64,000 bases of DNA from Myxococcus dinghuensis (GCF_024198235.1 NZ_JAKCFB010000031.1:1-64000); one strand, 5' to 3'; shown: positions 8,979 to 19,579, numbered from the stretch's first letter. Notes: generated by a model not told the origin, from the letters alone. Program-made: numbers and translations.

Positions 8979-9314
8979 GACGCCTCGTCGTCCTCCCGGG
9001 GGAGAGGACCTTCGCCCCGATACGTGGGGCATGCTCCTCTTCGAAGCGTAGCGGAAGGGCGCCTCCGGGCCACGTGACAGGGGCAAGACAGCGCCTCGTC
9101 CTCCCGGTCGCCGGGGGCGGCCCGGTGGGCGGTGGGTCGCTCCGTCGCCTGCCCTCGCGCTCCACGGACTCCAGGCGGGGCGGCGCTCCCACGCGCACCG
9201 TGCGAGGCCCCGCGCTCCGCGTGCCGTGTCCACTGCTCTCCAGGAAGGCCGTGCAGCGGGCCGCCTTGCTCGCCGGGAGGCACGCCGCCACGTTGGGCTC
9301 CTCGGGGGCGGCGG
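8979..9314. other. Divergent intergenic region, no gene supported
   Basis: The 336-bp gap separates the GTPase and the ATPase operon. It holds a short inverted repeat (GCCCC and GGGGC, 9014-9030) in the probable GTPase leader. The frame of the ATPase stays open upstream to 9132, but the implied peptide is Pro/Arg/Cys-rich and looks non-coding. I see no consensus promoter and no RNA gene. Confidence 0.5.
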
Positions 9315-12284
9315 ATGGTGGTGATCCTCATTGATGGGCAGGCGTCGCCCGCGAAGGTGGTGCGGCACGCGGTGGCGTCGCGACGCCTGCGGCTCGCGGT
9401 GCCTGGGCTGTTGGGCAACCGCTACATGGGACGGCGCCTGGAGCGCACGCTCCACGCCTGGCCCGGCGTGGAGGAGGTGAAGGCGGAGCCGCGCAGCGGG
9501 CGCCTGCTGCTGCGCTATGGCCCCGAGGCCCCGCTGCTCGAGCGTCTGGAGGAAGAGGGCGAAGACGTCTCCTCGGAGGCGCCTGCCGCGCACGAGCCGC
9601 CGCCGCGGCGGCCCCAGGCCCCCGCCCAGCCCCCTCCGGACGAGGAGCCCTGGCACGCGCGCACGGTGGACGAGGTGCTGCGCCGGTGCCGCACGGACCG
9701 GCAGGGCCTGTCCCGCGCGGAGGCGGCGGCGCGGCTCAAGCGCCACGGCGCCAACGTCGTCAACGGCTGCCCGCCGCGCTCGCGGTGGTCGCTGCTGCGC
9801 GCGCAGGTGGCCACCGTGCCCATGGGGTTGTTGATGGGCTCGGCCGCGGCCTCCGCGCTGGCGGGGGACGTGCTGGAGTCCACCGCCATCCTCGCGGTGG
9901 TGGGGCTCAACGCGGGCATCGGCTATCGCATCGAGCGGCGCAACGAGGCGCTGCTGGCGTCCTGGCAGCGGCTGGAGGCGGGACAGGCCCAGGTGCTGCG
10001 CGACGGCGTCCTCCAGGACGTGCCGGCCTCGGACCTGGTCGTGGGCGACGTGCTGCTGGTTCGCGCGGGGGACGTGCTGCCCGCGGACGCGCGGGTGCTG
10101 GAGTCCCACCGGCTCAGCGTGGACGAGGCCCCCCTCACCGGGGAGAGCGAGCCCCAGCCCAAGGGGGCCGACCCCGTGGCGGAGGACGCGCCGCTGGCCG
10201 AGCGCCACGCCATGCTGTACGCCGGCACCGCGGTGTCGTCCGGCCACGGCCGCGCGGTCATCGTGGCCACGGGCTCGGCCATGGCCCTGGCGCGGGTGCG
10301 CAAGCTGGTGGAGGAGACCGTCGCGCCTCCCACGCCCATGTCGCGGAAGCTGGACCGGCTGGACCGGCGCGTGGCGCTGTTCTCCGTGGGCGCCACGGTG
10401 TTGTCCGGCGCGGTGGGGCTGGCGCACGGCCGGCCGCTGGCGCAGGTGCTGCGCGGCGCGGTGGCGCTGGGCGTGGCGGCCCTGCCGGAGGGCCTGCCCA
10501 TCGTCGCGACCGCGGCCCTGGTCCGCTCGATGCAACGGCTCCACGCGCGCGGCATGGTGGTGCGCCGGGTGGCCTCGGCGGAGGCGCTGGGAGGCGTCAC
10601 CGTCATCTGCGCGGACAAGACGGGCACCCTCACGCGCAACGAGATGCGGCTGGAGGTCCTGGACGTCGGGCAGGGGGCGGTGGACCTCGCGTCGCTGCGC
10701 GCGCGGCCGGACGCCGTGCTGGAGGATGCGCCGTCGCTGGCGCTCGCGGCGGCGCTGCTCAACAGCGACGTGGACGTGCACCGCAACGGGCACGAGGTCA
10801 TCATCGCCGGCAGCGCCACCGAGCGCGCCCTGGTGACGGCCGCCCATGACGCGGGGCTCGACGGCGCGCAGCTCCGCCGCGCCTATCCCCGGCGACGGTT
10901 GATGGAGCGCTCCGAGGGCATCCACTACGTGGTGAGCCTCCACGAAGCCCCCGAAGGAGGGGTGGCCTTCGTCAAGGGCGCGCCGGAGCAGATCATCCGC
11001 CTGTGCTCGCGCGACGCGAACGGTCCCCTGGACGCGCGGTCGCGTGAGCGGCTGCTGAAGCGCAACCAGGCCCTGGCCGAGGACGGCCTGCGGGTGCTGG
11101 CGCTGGGCTGGCGCCGGGTGGACCTGTCACGCGACGAGGCCCGGGACGCGGACTACACCTTCATCGGCTTCATGGGGTTGCGGGACCCGCTGCGCGAGGG
11201 CGCCGCGGACACCTTGCGGCAGGCGCGCGTGGCCGGCATCCGCACCATCATCCTCACCGGCGACCAGAAGCACACGGCCGAGGCCGTCGCCCGGCAGGTG
11301 GGCCTGCGGGGCGAGACGCTGGTCGCGAAGGAGGTCACGGCCCGGCTGTCCTCTCCAGGAGGCGCGGAGGGGGACTGGCTGGAGCGCGTGTCGGTGCTCG
11401 CGCGGGTGACTCCCGAGGACAAGATGGCGCTGGTGCGGGCCCTGCGCGCGCGCGGCGAAATCGTGGCCATGGCGGGAGACGGCATCAACGACGCGCCCGC
11501 GTTGAAGGCCGCGGACGTGGGCGTGGCGGTGGGCGCGCGCTCCAGCGACATGGCCCGGCAGATGGCGGACGTCGTCATGGCCGGGGAGGACCTGCGGGGC
11601 ATCATCCACGCGGTGGGAGAGGGGCGCATCGTCCAGGACAACCTGCGCCGCTCCATCCGCTTCCTCTTCGCCACCAACCTGTCGGAGATGGCGCTGGTGG
11701 TGGGCGCCTCCCTGTTGAACGCGCGCGAGCCGCTCCTGCCGCTCCAGTTGCTGTGGCTCAACCTGTTGACGGACACGCTCCCCGGGCTCGCGTTGGCGTT
11801 GGAGCCGGGGGACGCGGACATCCTGGACCGCCCCCCGGCGCCTCCGGACGCGCCGCTCCTTCCGGGGGACATGGCGCGGCAGGTGGTGCGCGACGCGCTG
11901 CTGATGGCGGGCCTGGGCGCCGCGGGCATGGTGCTGGGGGGGCCGCCCCTGGCGTTCGGCATGCTCACCGCCGCGCAGCTCGGCTACGCGCCGGTGTGTC
12001 GGGCGCCGCGTCACATCCACGGCGGCGGCTACCAGGGCTCCGGACGCTTCACCGTGCTGGTGGGGGGCGCGGTGGCGATGCAGGGGCTGGCGCTCGTCGT
12101 GCCGCCGTTGCGCGCCGTGCTGGGCCTGCCCGCGCCGACCTGGAGGGCCTTCGCGGGCCTGGCGACGGGGCTCGTCCTGCCCATGACGGTCTCCGGGTTG
12201 TACCGCCAGGGGCGCCGCGTCCTGCGCCGCGCCGCGCCGCGCGCTTCCGTCCTCGTTCCCGCTGATCTGGAGATGTCCCCATGA
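9315..12284 (+). CDS. P-type cation ATPase (P2A/Ca-like) with cysteine-free HMA-like N-terminal domain
   Basis: A 989-residue ion pump. It carries the actuator motif LTGES (about 274), the membrane motif PEGLP (about 390), the phosphorylation motif DKTGTLT (Asp about 434) and the hinge GDGINDAP (about 722). The membrane residues PEGL, NLSEM and NLLTD resemble Ca-type (P2A) pumps and there is no CPC metal motif. Residues 1-75 look like an HMA-type ferredoxin fold (LRLAVPGLLGN, GVEEVKAEPRSGRLLLRY) without a CxxC pair, so it should not bind copper in the usual way. The start ATG at 9315 opens directly with that domain. The stop overlaps the next gene by 4 bp (ATGA). The transported ion cannot be decided from sequence. 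Confidence 0.88.
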   Translation: MVVILIDGQASPAKVVRHAVASRRLRLAVPGLLGNRYMGRRLERTLHAWPGVEEVKAEPRSGRLLLRYGPEAPLLERLEEEGEDVSSEAPAAHEPPPRRPQAPAQPPPDEEPWHARTVDEVLRRCRTDRQGLSRAEAAARLKRHGANVVNGCPPRSRWSLLRAQVATVPMGLLMGSAAASALAGDVLESTAILAVVGLNAGIGYRIERRNEALLASWQRLEAGQAQVLRDGVLQDVPASDLVVGDVLLVRAGDVLPADARVLESHRLSVDEAPLTGESEPQPKGADPVAEDAPLAERHAMLYAGTAVSSGHGRAVIVATGSAMALARVRKLVEETVAPPTPMSRKLDRLDRRVALFSVGATVLSGAVGLAHGRPLAQVLRGAVALGVAALPEGLPIVATAALVRSMQRLHARGMVVRRVASAEALGGVTVICADKTGTLTRNEMRLEVLDVGQGAVDLASLRARPDAVLEDAPSLALAAALLNSDVDVHRNGHEVIIAGSATERALVTAAHDAGLDGAQLRRAYPRRRLMERSEGIHYVVSLHEAPEGGVAFVKGAPEQIIRLCSRDANGPLDARSRERLLKRNQALAEDGLRVLALGWRRVDLSRDEARDADYTFIGFMGLRDPLREGAADTLRQARVAGIRTIILTGDQKHTAEAVARQVGLRGETLVAKEVTARLSSPGGAEGDWLERVSVLARVTPEDKMALVRALRARGEIVAMAGDGINDAPALKAADVGVAVGARSSDMARQMADVVMAGEDLRGIIHAVGEGRIVQDNLRRSIRFLFATNLSEMALVVGASLLNAREPLLPLQLLWLNLLTDTLPGLALALEPGDADILDRPPAPPDAPLLPGDMARQVVRDALLMAGLGAAGMVLGGPPLAFGMLTAAQLGYAPVCRAPRHIHGGGYQGSGRFTVLVGGAVAMQGLALVVPPLRAVLGLPAPTWRAFAGLATGLVLPMTVSGLYRQGRRVLRRAAPRASVLVPADLEMSP

Positions 12285-12523
12285 AGTTCCATCTGCCGTC
12301 GTTCCTGTTGGGCTACACCGCTGGCGCGGGGTCGGTGCTGTTGAGCCGGCACGTGCGCCCGTTGCTCGTGGAGCTGGCCACCTCCGCCTACCGGTTCGGG
12401 GACATGGTGATGGCCCGGACGGCCATCAAGCAGGAGGACCTGGAGGACCTGCTCGCCGAGGCCAAGGCCCGGGCCCGACGCGCCACCGCCAACGGCCATG
12501 CGAATGGCCACGCCAGGGCTTGA
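12281..12523 (+). CDS. Small DUF5132-like membrane protein
   Basis: An 80-residue protein. Its first half (FLLGYTAGAGSVLL) is a short hydrophobic helix, followed by an amphipathic charged helix and a Gly/Ala/His tail with a repeated NGHANGHA. This resembles the DUF5132 family, which tends to occur next to HMA-like domain proteins and P-type pumps. Its ATG overlaps the ATPase stop by 4 bp and the next gene starts 10 bp downstream, so the three are one operon. Likely a membrane-bound accessory of the pump; function unknown. Confidence 0.7.
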   Translation: MKFHLPSFLLGYTAGAGSVLLSRHVRPLLVELATSAYRFGDMVMARTAIKQEDLEDLLAEAKARARRATANGHANGHARA

Positions 12524-12533
12524 GGAGGGCGTC

Positions 12534-13142
12534 ATGGCGCGCTTCATCTACGTGGTCCACGTCCTGCCGGGCCGCCTGCGCCTGCGCCTGCCTTGGCTGC
12601 GCGAGCACGGCGCGGTCGCCAACGCGCTCGCGGAGGGGCTCCTGGCCCTCGAGGGCATGGAGGAGGTGGAGGTGCGGCCCTTCACCGGGAGCGTCCTGTG
12701 TCAGCATGACCCGGACGTGCTCGAGACGGACGTCGTGGTGGCGGCGGTGAAGGGGTTCACCGGAATCGACCTGGTCGTGCGTCCGGGCGAGGAGCCGCCC
12801 GAAGAGGAGACGCTGCTGGAGGCCCTGGTGGTGGGCAGCGACATGGCCCGCGCCGTGAGTCGCTTCGCCAAGGGCATCGACCTGGAGGTGCTCCGCGCCA
12901 CCCAGGGCAAGGTGGGCCTGGGGGTGCTCACGTCGCTGTCGTTCGTCGCGGCCGGCGCCACCAAGATCATCGCCACCCGGCGCATCCCCACGCCGGACTG
13001 GTTCAGCCTGGCGTGGTGGGCCTTCGCCACCTTCAACGGTTCGGAGCGCGCGGCCATCAACAACACGGATGCGCCCGTGCGCGGCGGTGCGCCGGAGTCG
13101 TCGCCGGTGGGGACGCGAGACGAGGACGGCGTGCATCCGTAG
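12534..13142 (+). CDS. HMA-like domain protein with C-terminal hydrophobic segment
   Basis: A 202-residue protein whose first 80 residues repeat the cysteine-free HMA-like domain of the ATPase two genes upstream (VLPGRLRLRLPWL, GMEEVEVRPFTGSVL, QHDPDVLE). It is followed by an acidic linker and a region with one or two hydrophobic stretches (GLGVLTSLSFVAAGATKI, WFSLAWWAFATF) and a disordered tail. The shared domain and operon position suggest that it works with the pump, for example as a regulator or scaffold. The ATG at 12534 has GAGGAGGGCGTC upstream as RBS. Confidence 0.75.
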   Translation: MARFIYVVHVLPGRLRLRLPWLREHGAVANALAEGLLALEGMEEVEVRPFTGSVLCQHDPDVLETDVVVAAVKGFTGIDLVVRPGEEPPEEETLLEALVVGSDMARAVSRFAKGIDLEVLRATQGKVGLGVLTSLSFVAAGATKIIATRRIPTPDWFSLAWWAFATFNGSERAAINNTDAPVRGGAPESSPVGTRDEDGVHP

Positions 13143-13195
13143 CGGCGCCCAGGCGTCATGGAGGGCTCGCCGCGTGGCCTTGGGAGGCGGTGGCG

Positions 13196-13216
13196 CGCCC
13201 CCGTCGCGCGGGGGCG
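13196..13216. terminator. GC-rich hairpin between convergent genes
   Basis: A perfect 8-bp stem (CGCCCCCG with CGGGGGCG) and a 5-base loop, 54 bp after the HMA-like gene and 11 bp after the end of the convergent kinase. There is no U-run, which is common in GC-rich genomes, so it is a probable bidirectional terminator rather than a classical one. Confidence 0.55.
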
Positions 13217-13226
13217 GCCCGGCTCG

Positions 13227-14393
13227 CTACCAGGACGACGTCTGCTCCGGCAGCTCCACCGTGAAGGTGCTGCCCAGGTTGACGCGGCTCTGCACCGTGA
13301 GCTTGCCGCCCATGGACTCGACCAGCGCGCGCGCCACGGTGAGGCCCAGGCCCGCGGCCTTCTCCGGCGACTTCGTCGTGTAGTAGGGCTCGAAGACGGC
13401 CTGCAGCTCGTCCTCGAAGATGCCGATGCCGGTGTCCTTGACGAACATGCGCGGGCCGAAGTCGCCGAACAGGTCCGGCAGCTCCAGGCCCACGTGCACG
13501 CGGCGCGGCCGGTCCTTCACGTCCTCCACCGCGTCGGACGCGTTCACCAGCAGCTCCACCAGCACCTGCTCGAGCTGCCGGCGGTTGAAGACGACCGCGA
13601 AGGGGTCCTCCGGCAGGAGCACCGTCACCTCCACGGTGCTGTTCAACCGGCCGTTGGCGCGCAGCCGCTCCACCACCACCGGCACCAGCTCCCGCAGGTC
13701 GAAGCGCTGGATGTCCTTGGGGTTGGTGGGGCCGAGCGACAACAGGTGCTGGCCGTACAGCCGCATCTGCTCACCGGCGACGCCCAGCTTCTTGAGCTCC
13801 TCCACGTCCGGGAGCAGGCCCTGCATCGCGCGGCTGCGCACGTGGCCCAGCGCCCGCTGGAACCCCTCGCCGATGTGGCCCATGTTCTGCGCGACGTCCG
13901 CCGCCAGCGTGCCCACGCGCGCCAGCCGCTCCATCTCCACCCAGCGGGTGCGTGGATCCTGCAGCGCTTCGGCGCGCTGGCCGCCGCGCTCGCGGTGCGC
14001 CTTGAGCTCCAGCAGGGTGTGCACGCGGACCTTCAGCTCCAGCGGGTCCAGCGGCTCGGTGGTCAGGATGTCGTCCACCCCGGCCTCCAGGACCTGCTGC
14101 CGCGCCTGGCGGTCCGAGCTCCGGGTGAGCATGAGCACCGGCACCGACGGCGCCCCCAGCTCCGCCTGGAGCCGGCGATACGCCGCCAGGCCATCCGTCC
14201 CCGGTCGCTCGACATCGAGCAACACCAGGTCCGCCGTCTGGCGTGAGGCCGCGTTCGTGTCTCCCGCGGGGAGCACGTCGTACCCGGCTGGCGCCAGGAT
14301 GGAGCACAGCCGCTCCATGCCCGCTGACTCCACGTCGACCGCCAACACCCGCGGACGGTACGTCTCGGTCGTTCCCGTCGTCTCCAGCATCAC
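13227..14393 (-). CDS. Hybrid receiver-histidine kinase with degenerate catalytic residues
   Basis: A 388-residue soluble signalling protein. The N-terminus (about 15-130) is a receiver domain with the phospho-acceptor Asp in LVLLDVERPGTDG, but the conserved Lys is missing (LTTEPLDP where LTKPxDP is usual). The dimerisation helix reads GTLAADVAQNMGHIG; the usual pattern is GTLAAGVAHEINNPL, so Gln stands where the phospho-acceptor His should be. The C-terminal HATPase domain looks intact: LVNASDAV (N box), DTGIGI (G1), the YYTTK lid and GLGLTVARALVE (G2). It has no membrane segment. It could bind ATP and sense or sequester a partner without autophosphorylating in the normal way. The start may be the first or second of two tandem ATGs. 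Confidence 0.85.
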   Translation of the reverse strand: MMLETTGTTETYRPRVLAVDVESAGMERLCSILAPAGYDVLPAGDTNAASRQTADLVLLDVERPGTDGLAAYRRLQAELGAPSVPVLMLTRSSDRQARQQVLEAGVDDILTTEPLDPLELKVRVHTLLELKAHRERGGQRAEALQDPRTRWVEMERLARVGTLAADVAQNMGHIGEGFQRALGHVRSRAMQGLLPDVEELKKLGVAGEQMRLYGQHLLSLGPTNPKDIQRFDLRELVPVVVERLRANGRLNSTVEVTVLLPEDPFAVVFNRRQLEQVLVELLVNASDAVEDVKDRPRRVHVGLELPDLFGDFGPRMFVKDTGIGIFEDELQAVFEPYYTTKSPEKAAGLGLTVARALVESMGGKLTVQSRVNLGSTFTVELPEQTSSW

Positions 14394-14447
14394 CCACCCC
14401 CACCGTGTTGACCGGGCGGACCGGGCCCGGGTTTCACAAGGAGTCCC

Positions 14448-14687
14448 TACGAAGGACGCGTCGGAATGGATGAAGCCTTCCCCCTAAGGCCGGCTCCACT
14501 TCGGCACGGCTCGTCGCGGGTGCTACATGCGAGCCTCGTGCCGCGCGTGAGCACGACGCCCTGTGTCTCAATCCCGGAGAAACCCGAGGAACGCCCAAGT
14601 AACGGCAGGGGGTTGGCGCACCGGGTTCCTCCAGTCACCGAAGAGAAGGGCGTTCGCCAGCCAACACCCAGGTGTCACTTCCGACCA
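14448..14687 (-). ncRNA. Candidate structured RNA or long leader upstream of the kinase gene
   Basis: A minus-strand transcript from the promoter at 14694-14722 would run about 295 nt before the kinase start. Its first part folds on itself: TCCTGG (14690-14685) with CCGGGA (14577-14572), GGAA with TTTC (14682-14679 and 14582-14579), a small hairpin ACAC-CTGG-GTGT (14675-14664), a perfect 8-bp stem GAACGCCC/GGGCGTTC (14655-14648 and 14596-14589), and GTGAC/GTTAC inside it. A competing stem GAGGAAC/GTTCCTC (14631-14625 and 14592-14586) would break the 8-bp stem. This suggests an sRNA or a switching leader. I recognise no known riboswitch, 6S or SRP consensus. The 3' end is a guess. Confidence 0.42.
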
Positions 14688-14693
14688 GGAATC

Positions 14694-14722
14694 ATAATAG
14701 ACCCGGGTGTCGAATGACTCAA
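14694..14722 (-). promoter_or_regulatory. Sigma-70-type promoter
   Basis: On the minus strand the -35 element is TTGAGT (14722-14717), the spacer is exactly 17 bp, and the -10 element is TATTAT (14699-14694). This AT-rich -10 stands out in GC-rich DNA. Transcription should start near 14687, right where the folded RNA begins. It faces the kinase gene, 300 bp away. Confidence 0.6.
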
Positions 14723-14736
14723 TCCGGTGAGGGCGA

Positions 14737-15666
14737 TCAGCGCGACTCCTGCTCGTAGGGCACGCCGAGTGCGGCTGGGGCGCGGCTGCGCTGTCCCTGG
14801 AGCGTGAGGACGAGCAGGGTGAGGACGTAGGGCAGGGCGAGCAAGACGCCCTGCGGTACGAGCTCCAGGAGGCCCGGGGCGCTGGAGGCGAGGCCGATGC
14901 GCAGGGCGTTGCCGAAGGCGAAGAACGCGGCGGCGAGGAAGGCGCCCAGGGGCGTCCACCGGCCGAACACCATGGCGGCCAGGGCCATGAAGCCCAGGCC
15001 CGCGGGCGTGTGTTGCTCGAAGCGGTCCAGCACGGTGGTGGACAGCACCGCGCCGCCGAGCCCCGCGAGCAGCCCTCCGCCGACGACGGCGCCCCAGCGC
15101 AGCGCCGGCACGGACAGGCCGAGCGTGGCCACGGCGTGTGGCTTGTCGCCCACGGCGCGCAGCCGCAGGCCCAGGGGCGTGCGTGTCAGGAGCGCCTGGA
15201 GGAGGAAGGGCAGCGCCAGCGCGAGGTAGGTGGGCGCGGCGTGGCCGGAGAGCGCGCCCAGCAGGGGCACCGAGGACAGCGCGGGCCAGTCCCACGCGGT
15301 GAGCTGCTGGATGGGCGGGGTGCCGTTGGGGCCGTAGTGCGTCTCCAGCAGGAAGGTGCCGCCGGCGAGCGCCACGAGGTTGAGCGCGATGCCGGACACC
15401 ACCTGGTCGGAGCGCCAGCGGATGCACAGGTAGGCGTGCACGGCCGCGAGCGCGGCGCCGGCGAGCATGCCGCCGACCACGGCCAGGGGCGTGGGCACGG
15501 TGAGCGCGGCCACGGCGGCGCAGAAGGCGCCCACGCGCATCATCCCCTCGATGCCCACGGCCACCACGCCCGCGCGCTCGGAGAGCACCGCGCCCAGGGC
15601 GGCGAAGACGAGCGCCGGGGCGGCGTCCAGCGTGGCGAACAGCAGCCGGGTGACGATTTCAAGCAT
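14737..15666 (-). CDS. Nucleoside ABC transporter permease (NupQ/YufQ type)
   Basis: A 309-residue integral membrane protein of the branched-chain-permease family with eight to ten hydrophobic segments. SERAGVVAVGIEGMM near the N-terminus and FMALAAMVFGRWTPLGAF towards the C-terminus are characteristic of the second permease of BMP-dependent nucleoside importers. It is the last gene of the minus-strand operon BMP protein, ATPase, permease, permease and overlaps the previous permease by 8 bp. It forms the membrane pore with that permease. Confidence 0.92.
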   Translation of the reverse strand: MLEIVTRLLFATLDAAPALVFAALGAVLSERAGVVAVGIEGMMRVGAFCAAVAALTVPTPLAVVGGMLAGAALAAVHAYLCIRWRSDQVVSGIALNLVALAGGTFLLETHYGPNGTPPIQQLTAWDWPALSSVPLLGALSGHAAPTYLALALPFLLQALLTRTPLGLRLRAVGDKPHAVATLGLSVPALRWGAVVGGGLLAGLGGAVLSTTVLDRFEQHTPAGLGFMALAAMVFGRWTPLGAFLAAAFFAFGNALRIGLASSAPGLLELVPQGVLLALPYVLTLLVLTLQGQRSRAPAALGVPYEQESR

Positions 15667-16796
15667 GGGGCGCCTCCGGGGTGGGGGCGGTGGGCGCGGA
15701 GAGGACGGGCGCGGGCGCGCGGCGGCGGCGCAGCACGGAAAGCCAGATGAGGCGCCCGGCGACGAAGAGCAGGGCGAGCCCCTGGATGAGCTCGGGGAAG
15801 CTCTTGTGCACGTCGAGCAGTTGCATGCGCGTGCCGCCCGCGCGGATGGCGCCGAAGAAGAGCGCGGCCAGCGCCACGCCCAGCGGGTGGTTGTTCCCGA
15901 TGAGGGAGATGGCGATGCCGTCGAAGCCGTAGGGGGCGCCGAGCGTGCCCGGATAGCGACCCTCCGTGCCCAGCACGAGCACCGCGCCCGCGCTGCCCGC
16001 GAGCGCGCCCGCCAGCGCCATGGCGAGCCCCGCGCGCCGCGCCACGGGGATGCCCGCGGCGCGCGCCGCCTCGTCGCCCAGGCCCACCGCGCGCGTCTCG
16101 AAGCCCGTGCGCGTGCGCTCCAGCCACAGCCACACCGCCACCGCCGCGAGCATGGCCAGCGGGAAGCCCAGGTTGAGGCGCGACACGTCGCCCAGGAGCC
16201 GGGGCAGCGCGGCGCTCGCGTGGATTTCGGCCGTGCCGGTGATGGACGCGCCCGCCTGGGCCACGCCGCGCAGCGGGCCCACCACGAGCCAGTTGTCCAC
16301 CAGCCGCAGCGCCACCCAGTTGAGCATGATGGTGGAGATGACCTCGTGTACGCCCCGGTACAGCCGGAGCGCGGCGGCGATGCCCGCCCACGCGGCCCCG
16401 GCCAGCGCCGCGCCCAGGAGCGCCGCCGGGATGTGCAGCAGCGCGGGCAGCTCGACGTGGGAGCCCACCACCGCGGCCGCGAGCGCGCCGAGCAGCATCT
16501 GCCCCTGCGCGCCGATGTTGAAGAGGCCGACCTTGAAGGCCACCGCCACGGACAGGCCCGTGAGCGTGAGCAGCGCGGCCTTCATCGCCGCCTCGCCGAT
16601 GGGGCGCGTGAGCACCGCCACGGGGCTGCCTCCCAGGAAGGTCGGCCAGTCGCCGATGCCGCCCCAGAGCATCTGGAGGTACGCGGCCGTCGCGGTGGTG
16701 AACCCGTCCGCATCGCGCGTGAGGGCGATGAGCAGCCAGCACACGACGAGCGACAGCAACACCGACAGCACCGATGGCAGGGCCTGCCTCGCGCGC

Positions 16797-16804
<8 letters not shown>
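15659..16804 (-). CDS. Nucleoside ABC transporter permease (NupP/YufP type)
   Basis: A 381-residue permease with an N-terminal span (LPSVLSVLLSLVVCWLLIAL), a long periplasmic loop, and the conserved segment FKVGLFNIGAQGQMLLGA seen in first permeases of BMP-type purine/pyrimidine nucleoside importers. The loop around GTEGRYPGTLGAPYGFDGIAI is also family-typical. It overlaps the ATPase gene upstream by 8 bp and the second permease downstream by 8 bp, so expression is tightly coupled. Confidence 0.92.
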
Positions 16805-18310
<1,506 letters not shown>

Positions 18311-18314
<4 letters not shown>

Positions 18315-19504
18315 GGCGCGGGGGCCTGGAAGGAGGCGAGGTCCGCCGGGACGGAGGGCACCTTGATTTCGCCGGCGACGACGCGCTGGCGCAGCGCCTC
18401 CACCTTCTGGAGCGCCTCCGCCTTGCCCGGGAAGTCCACGCGCACCTCGGCCATGCCCACGCCGTGCTCCTTGAGTCCGAGGAGCTGATCCTCCGCCGCG
18501 AACTTGCCGTCCACCAGGTCCCGCGCGGCCTGGTACACGGCCAGGTCGCTGTGCTTCAGCATCGAGGTGAGGATGGCGTCCGGCGCCACGTGCGACTGGT
18601 CCGAGTCCACGCCGATGGCGTAGACGCTCTTGCCCGCCGCGCGCGCCTCCTTCACCGCCTGGATGACGCCGATGCCGTCCGCGCCCGCCGCGTGGAAGAT
18701 GACGTCCGCGCCCTTGGCGATGAGGTCCTGGGCCACCTGCTTGCCCGCGGCCATGTCGTTGAAGCTGCCGGTGTAGACGGACATGAGCGTCTGGGCGGCC
18801 TCCGGCTTCGTCGTCTTCACGCCGGCGCGGTAGCCCACCTCGAAGCGCTGGATGAGGGGCACCTCGATGCCGCCCACGAAGCCCACCTTGCCCGTCTTCG
18901 TCACCAGGCCCGCCAGCGCGCCCACGAGGAAGCTGCCCTCGTGCTCCTTGAAGAGGACGGTGCGCACGTTGGGCAGCTTCAGCGCCTTGCCCTGGGCGTC
19001 CAGCACCTGGCTGTCGATGAGCAGGAAGCGCGACTGCGGGTTCTCCTGGGCCGCCGTCCGCACCGCGTTGGCCAGCATGTAGCCGTTGCCGATGGTGAGC
19101 TGGGCGCCCCGGTCCACGAGGAGCTGGAGGTTGGGGATGTAGTCCTCCTGGGCCTTGCTCTGGAGGACGACGGGCTGCACGGGCAGGGCCTGGAGCGAGG
19201 TGGCGAGGGTCGTCAGGTGGGCGGGCAGGGACTTGCGCACCTCGTCCGGGGCGGCGTCCACGTACTTGCCTCCCTCGTAACGCTTGCCGGCGGCCCACAG
19301 CTCCAGGCCCCGCAGGGCGGCGTCGTTGAACGAGTGATCTCCCCGGCCGCCCACGTCGATGACGAGCCCCACCGGGACGGCCTTCTTCGCCGGCTGCTGG
19401 GCCGTGGAGGGAGCCTGGGAGCCCTGGGTGGGCGTCTCTTCCTGCTTCTTGCTACAGGCGCACAGGAGCGCGGTGAGGGCGAGGACCTGGAGGCGGAGCA
19501 TCAT
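18311..19504 (-). CDS. BMP-family nucleoside-binding lipoprotein
   Basis: A 397-residue substrate-binding protein of the PnrA/BmpA/Med family. The lipobox is LLCAC followed by Ser-Lys, so it is lipid anchored. The mature part contains VGLVIDVGGRGDHSFNDAA near its start and later GKVGFVGGIEVPLIQRFEVGY and DVIFHAAGADGIGV, which line the nucleoside pocket in BMP proteins. It is the first gene of the importer operon. Two tandem ATGs (19504 and 19501) are possible starts. Only 75 bp separate it from the divergent phosphorylase, so both could share regulation. Confidence 0.93.
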
Positions 19505-19579
19505 GGCCGGCCTATCTAGCAGATGCGGCGGCCTTTCGCGGAAGTGCATGGGGGGCCGGGTTCCTGGTATGGCAGGTCC

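Noticed and set aside
9132..9314. N-terminal extension of the P-type ATPase
   Set aside because: Open frame only; the residues are Pro/Arg/Cys-rich and the HMA-like fold begins exactly at ATG 9315.
14570..14693. Known riboswitch, 6S, SRP or tRNA
   Set aside because: I compared by eye with remembered core motifs of TPP, cobalamin, SAM, c-di-GMP, ydaO, fluoride, guanidine and SRP RNAs and found no match.
14447..14717. Short frames of 63 and 83 codons in the kinase leader
   Set aside because: No motif, poor composition and overlap with the predicted RNA structure; treated as untranslated.
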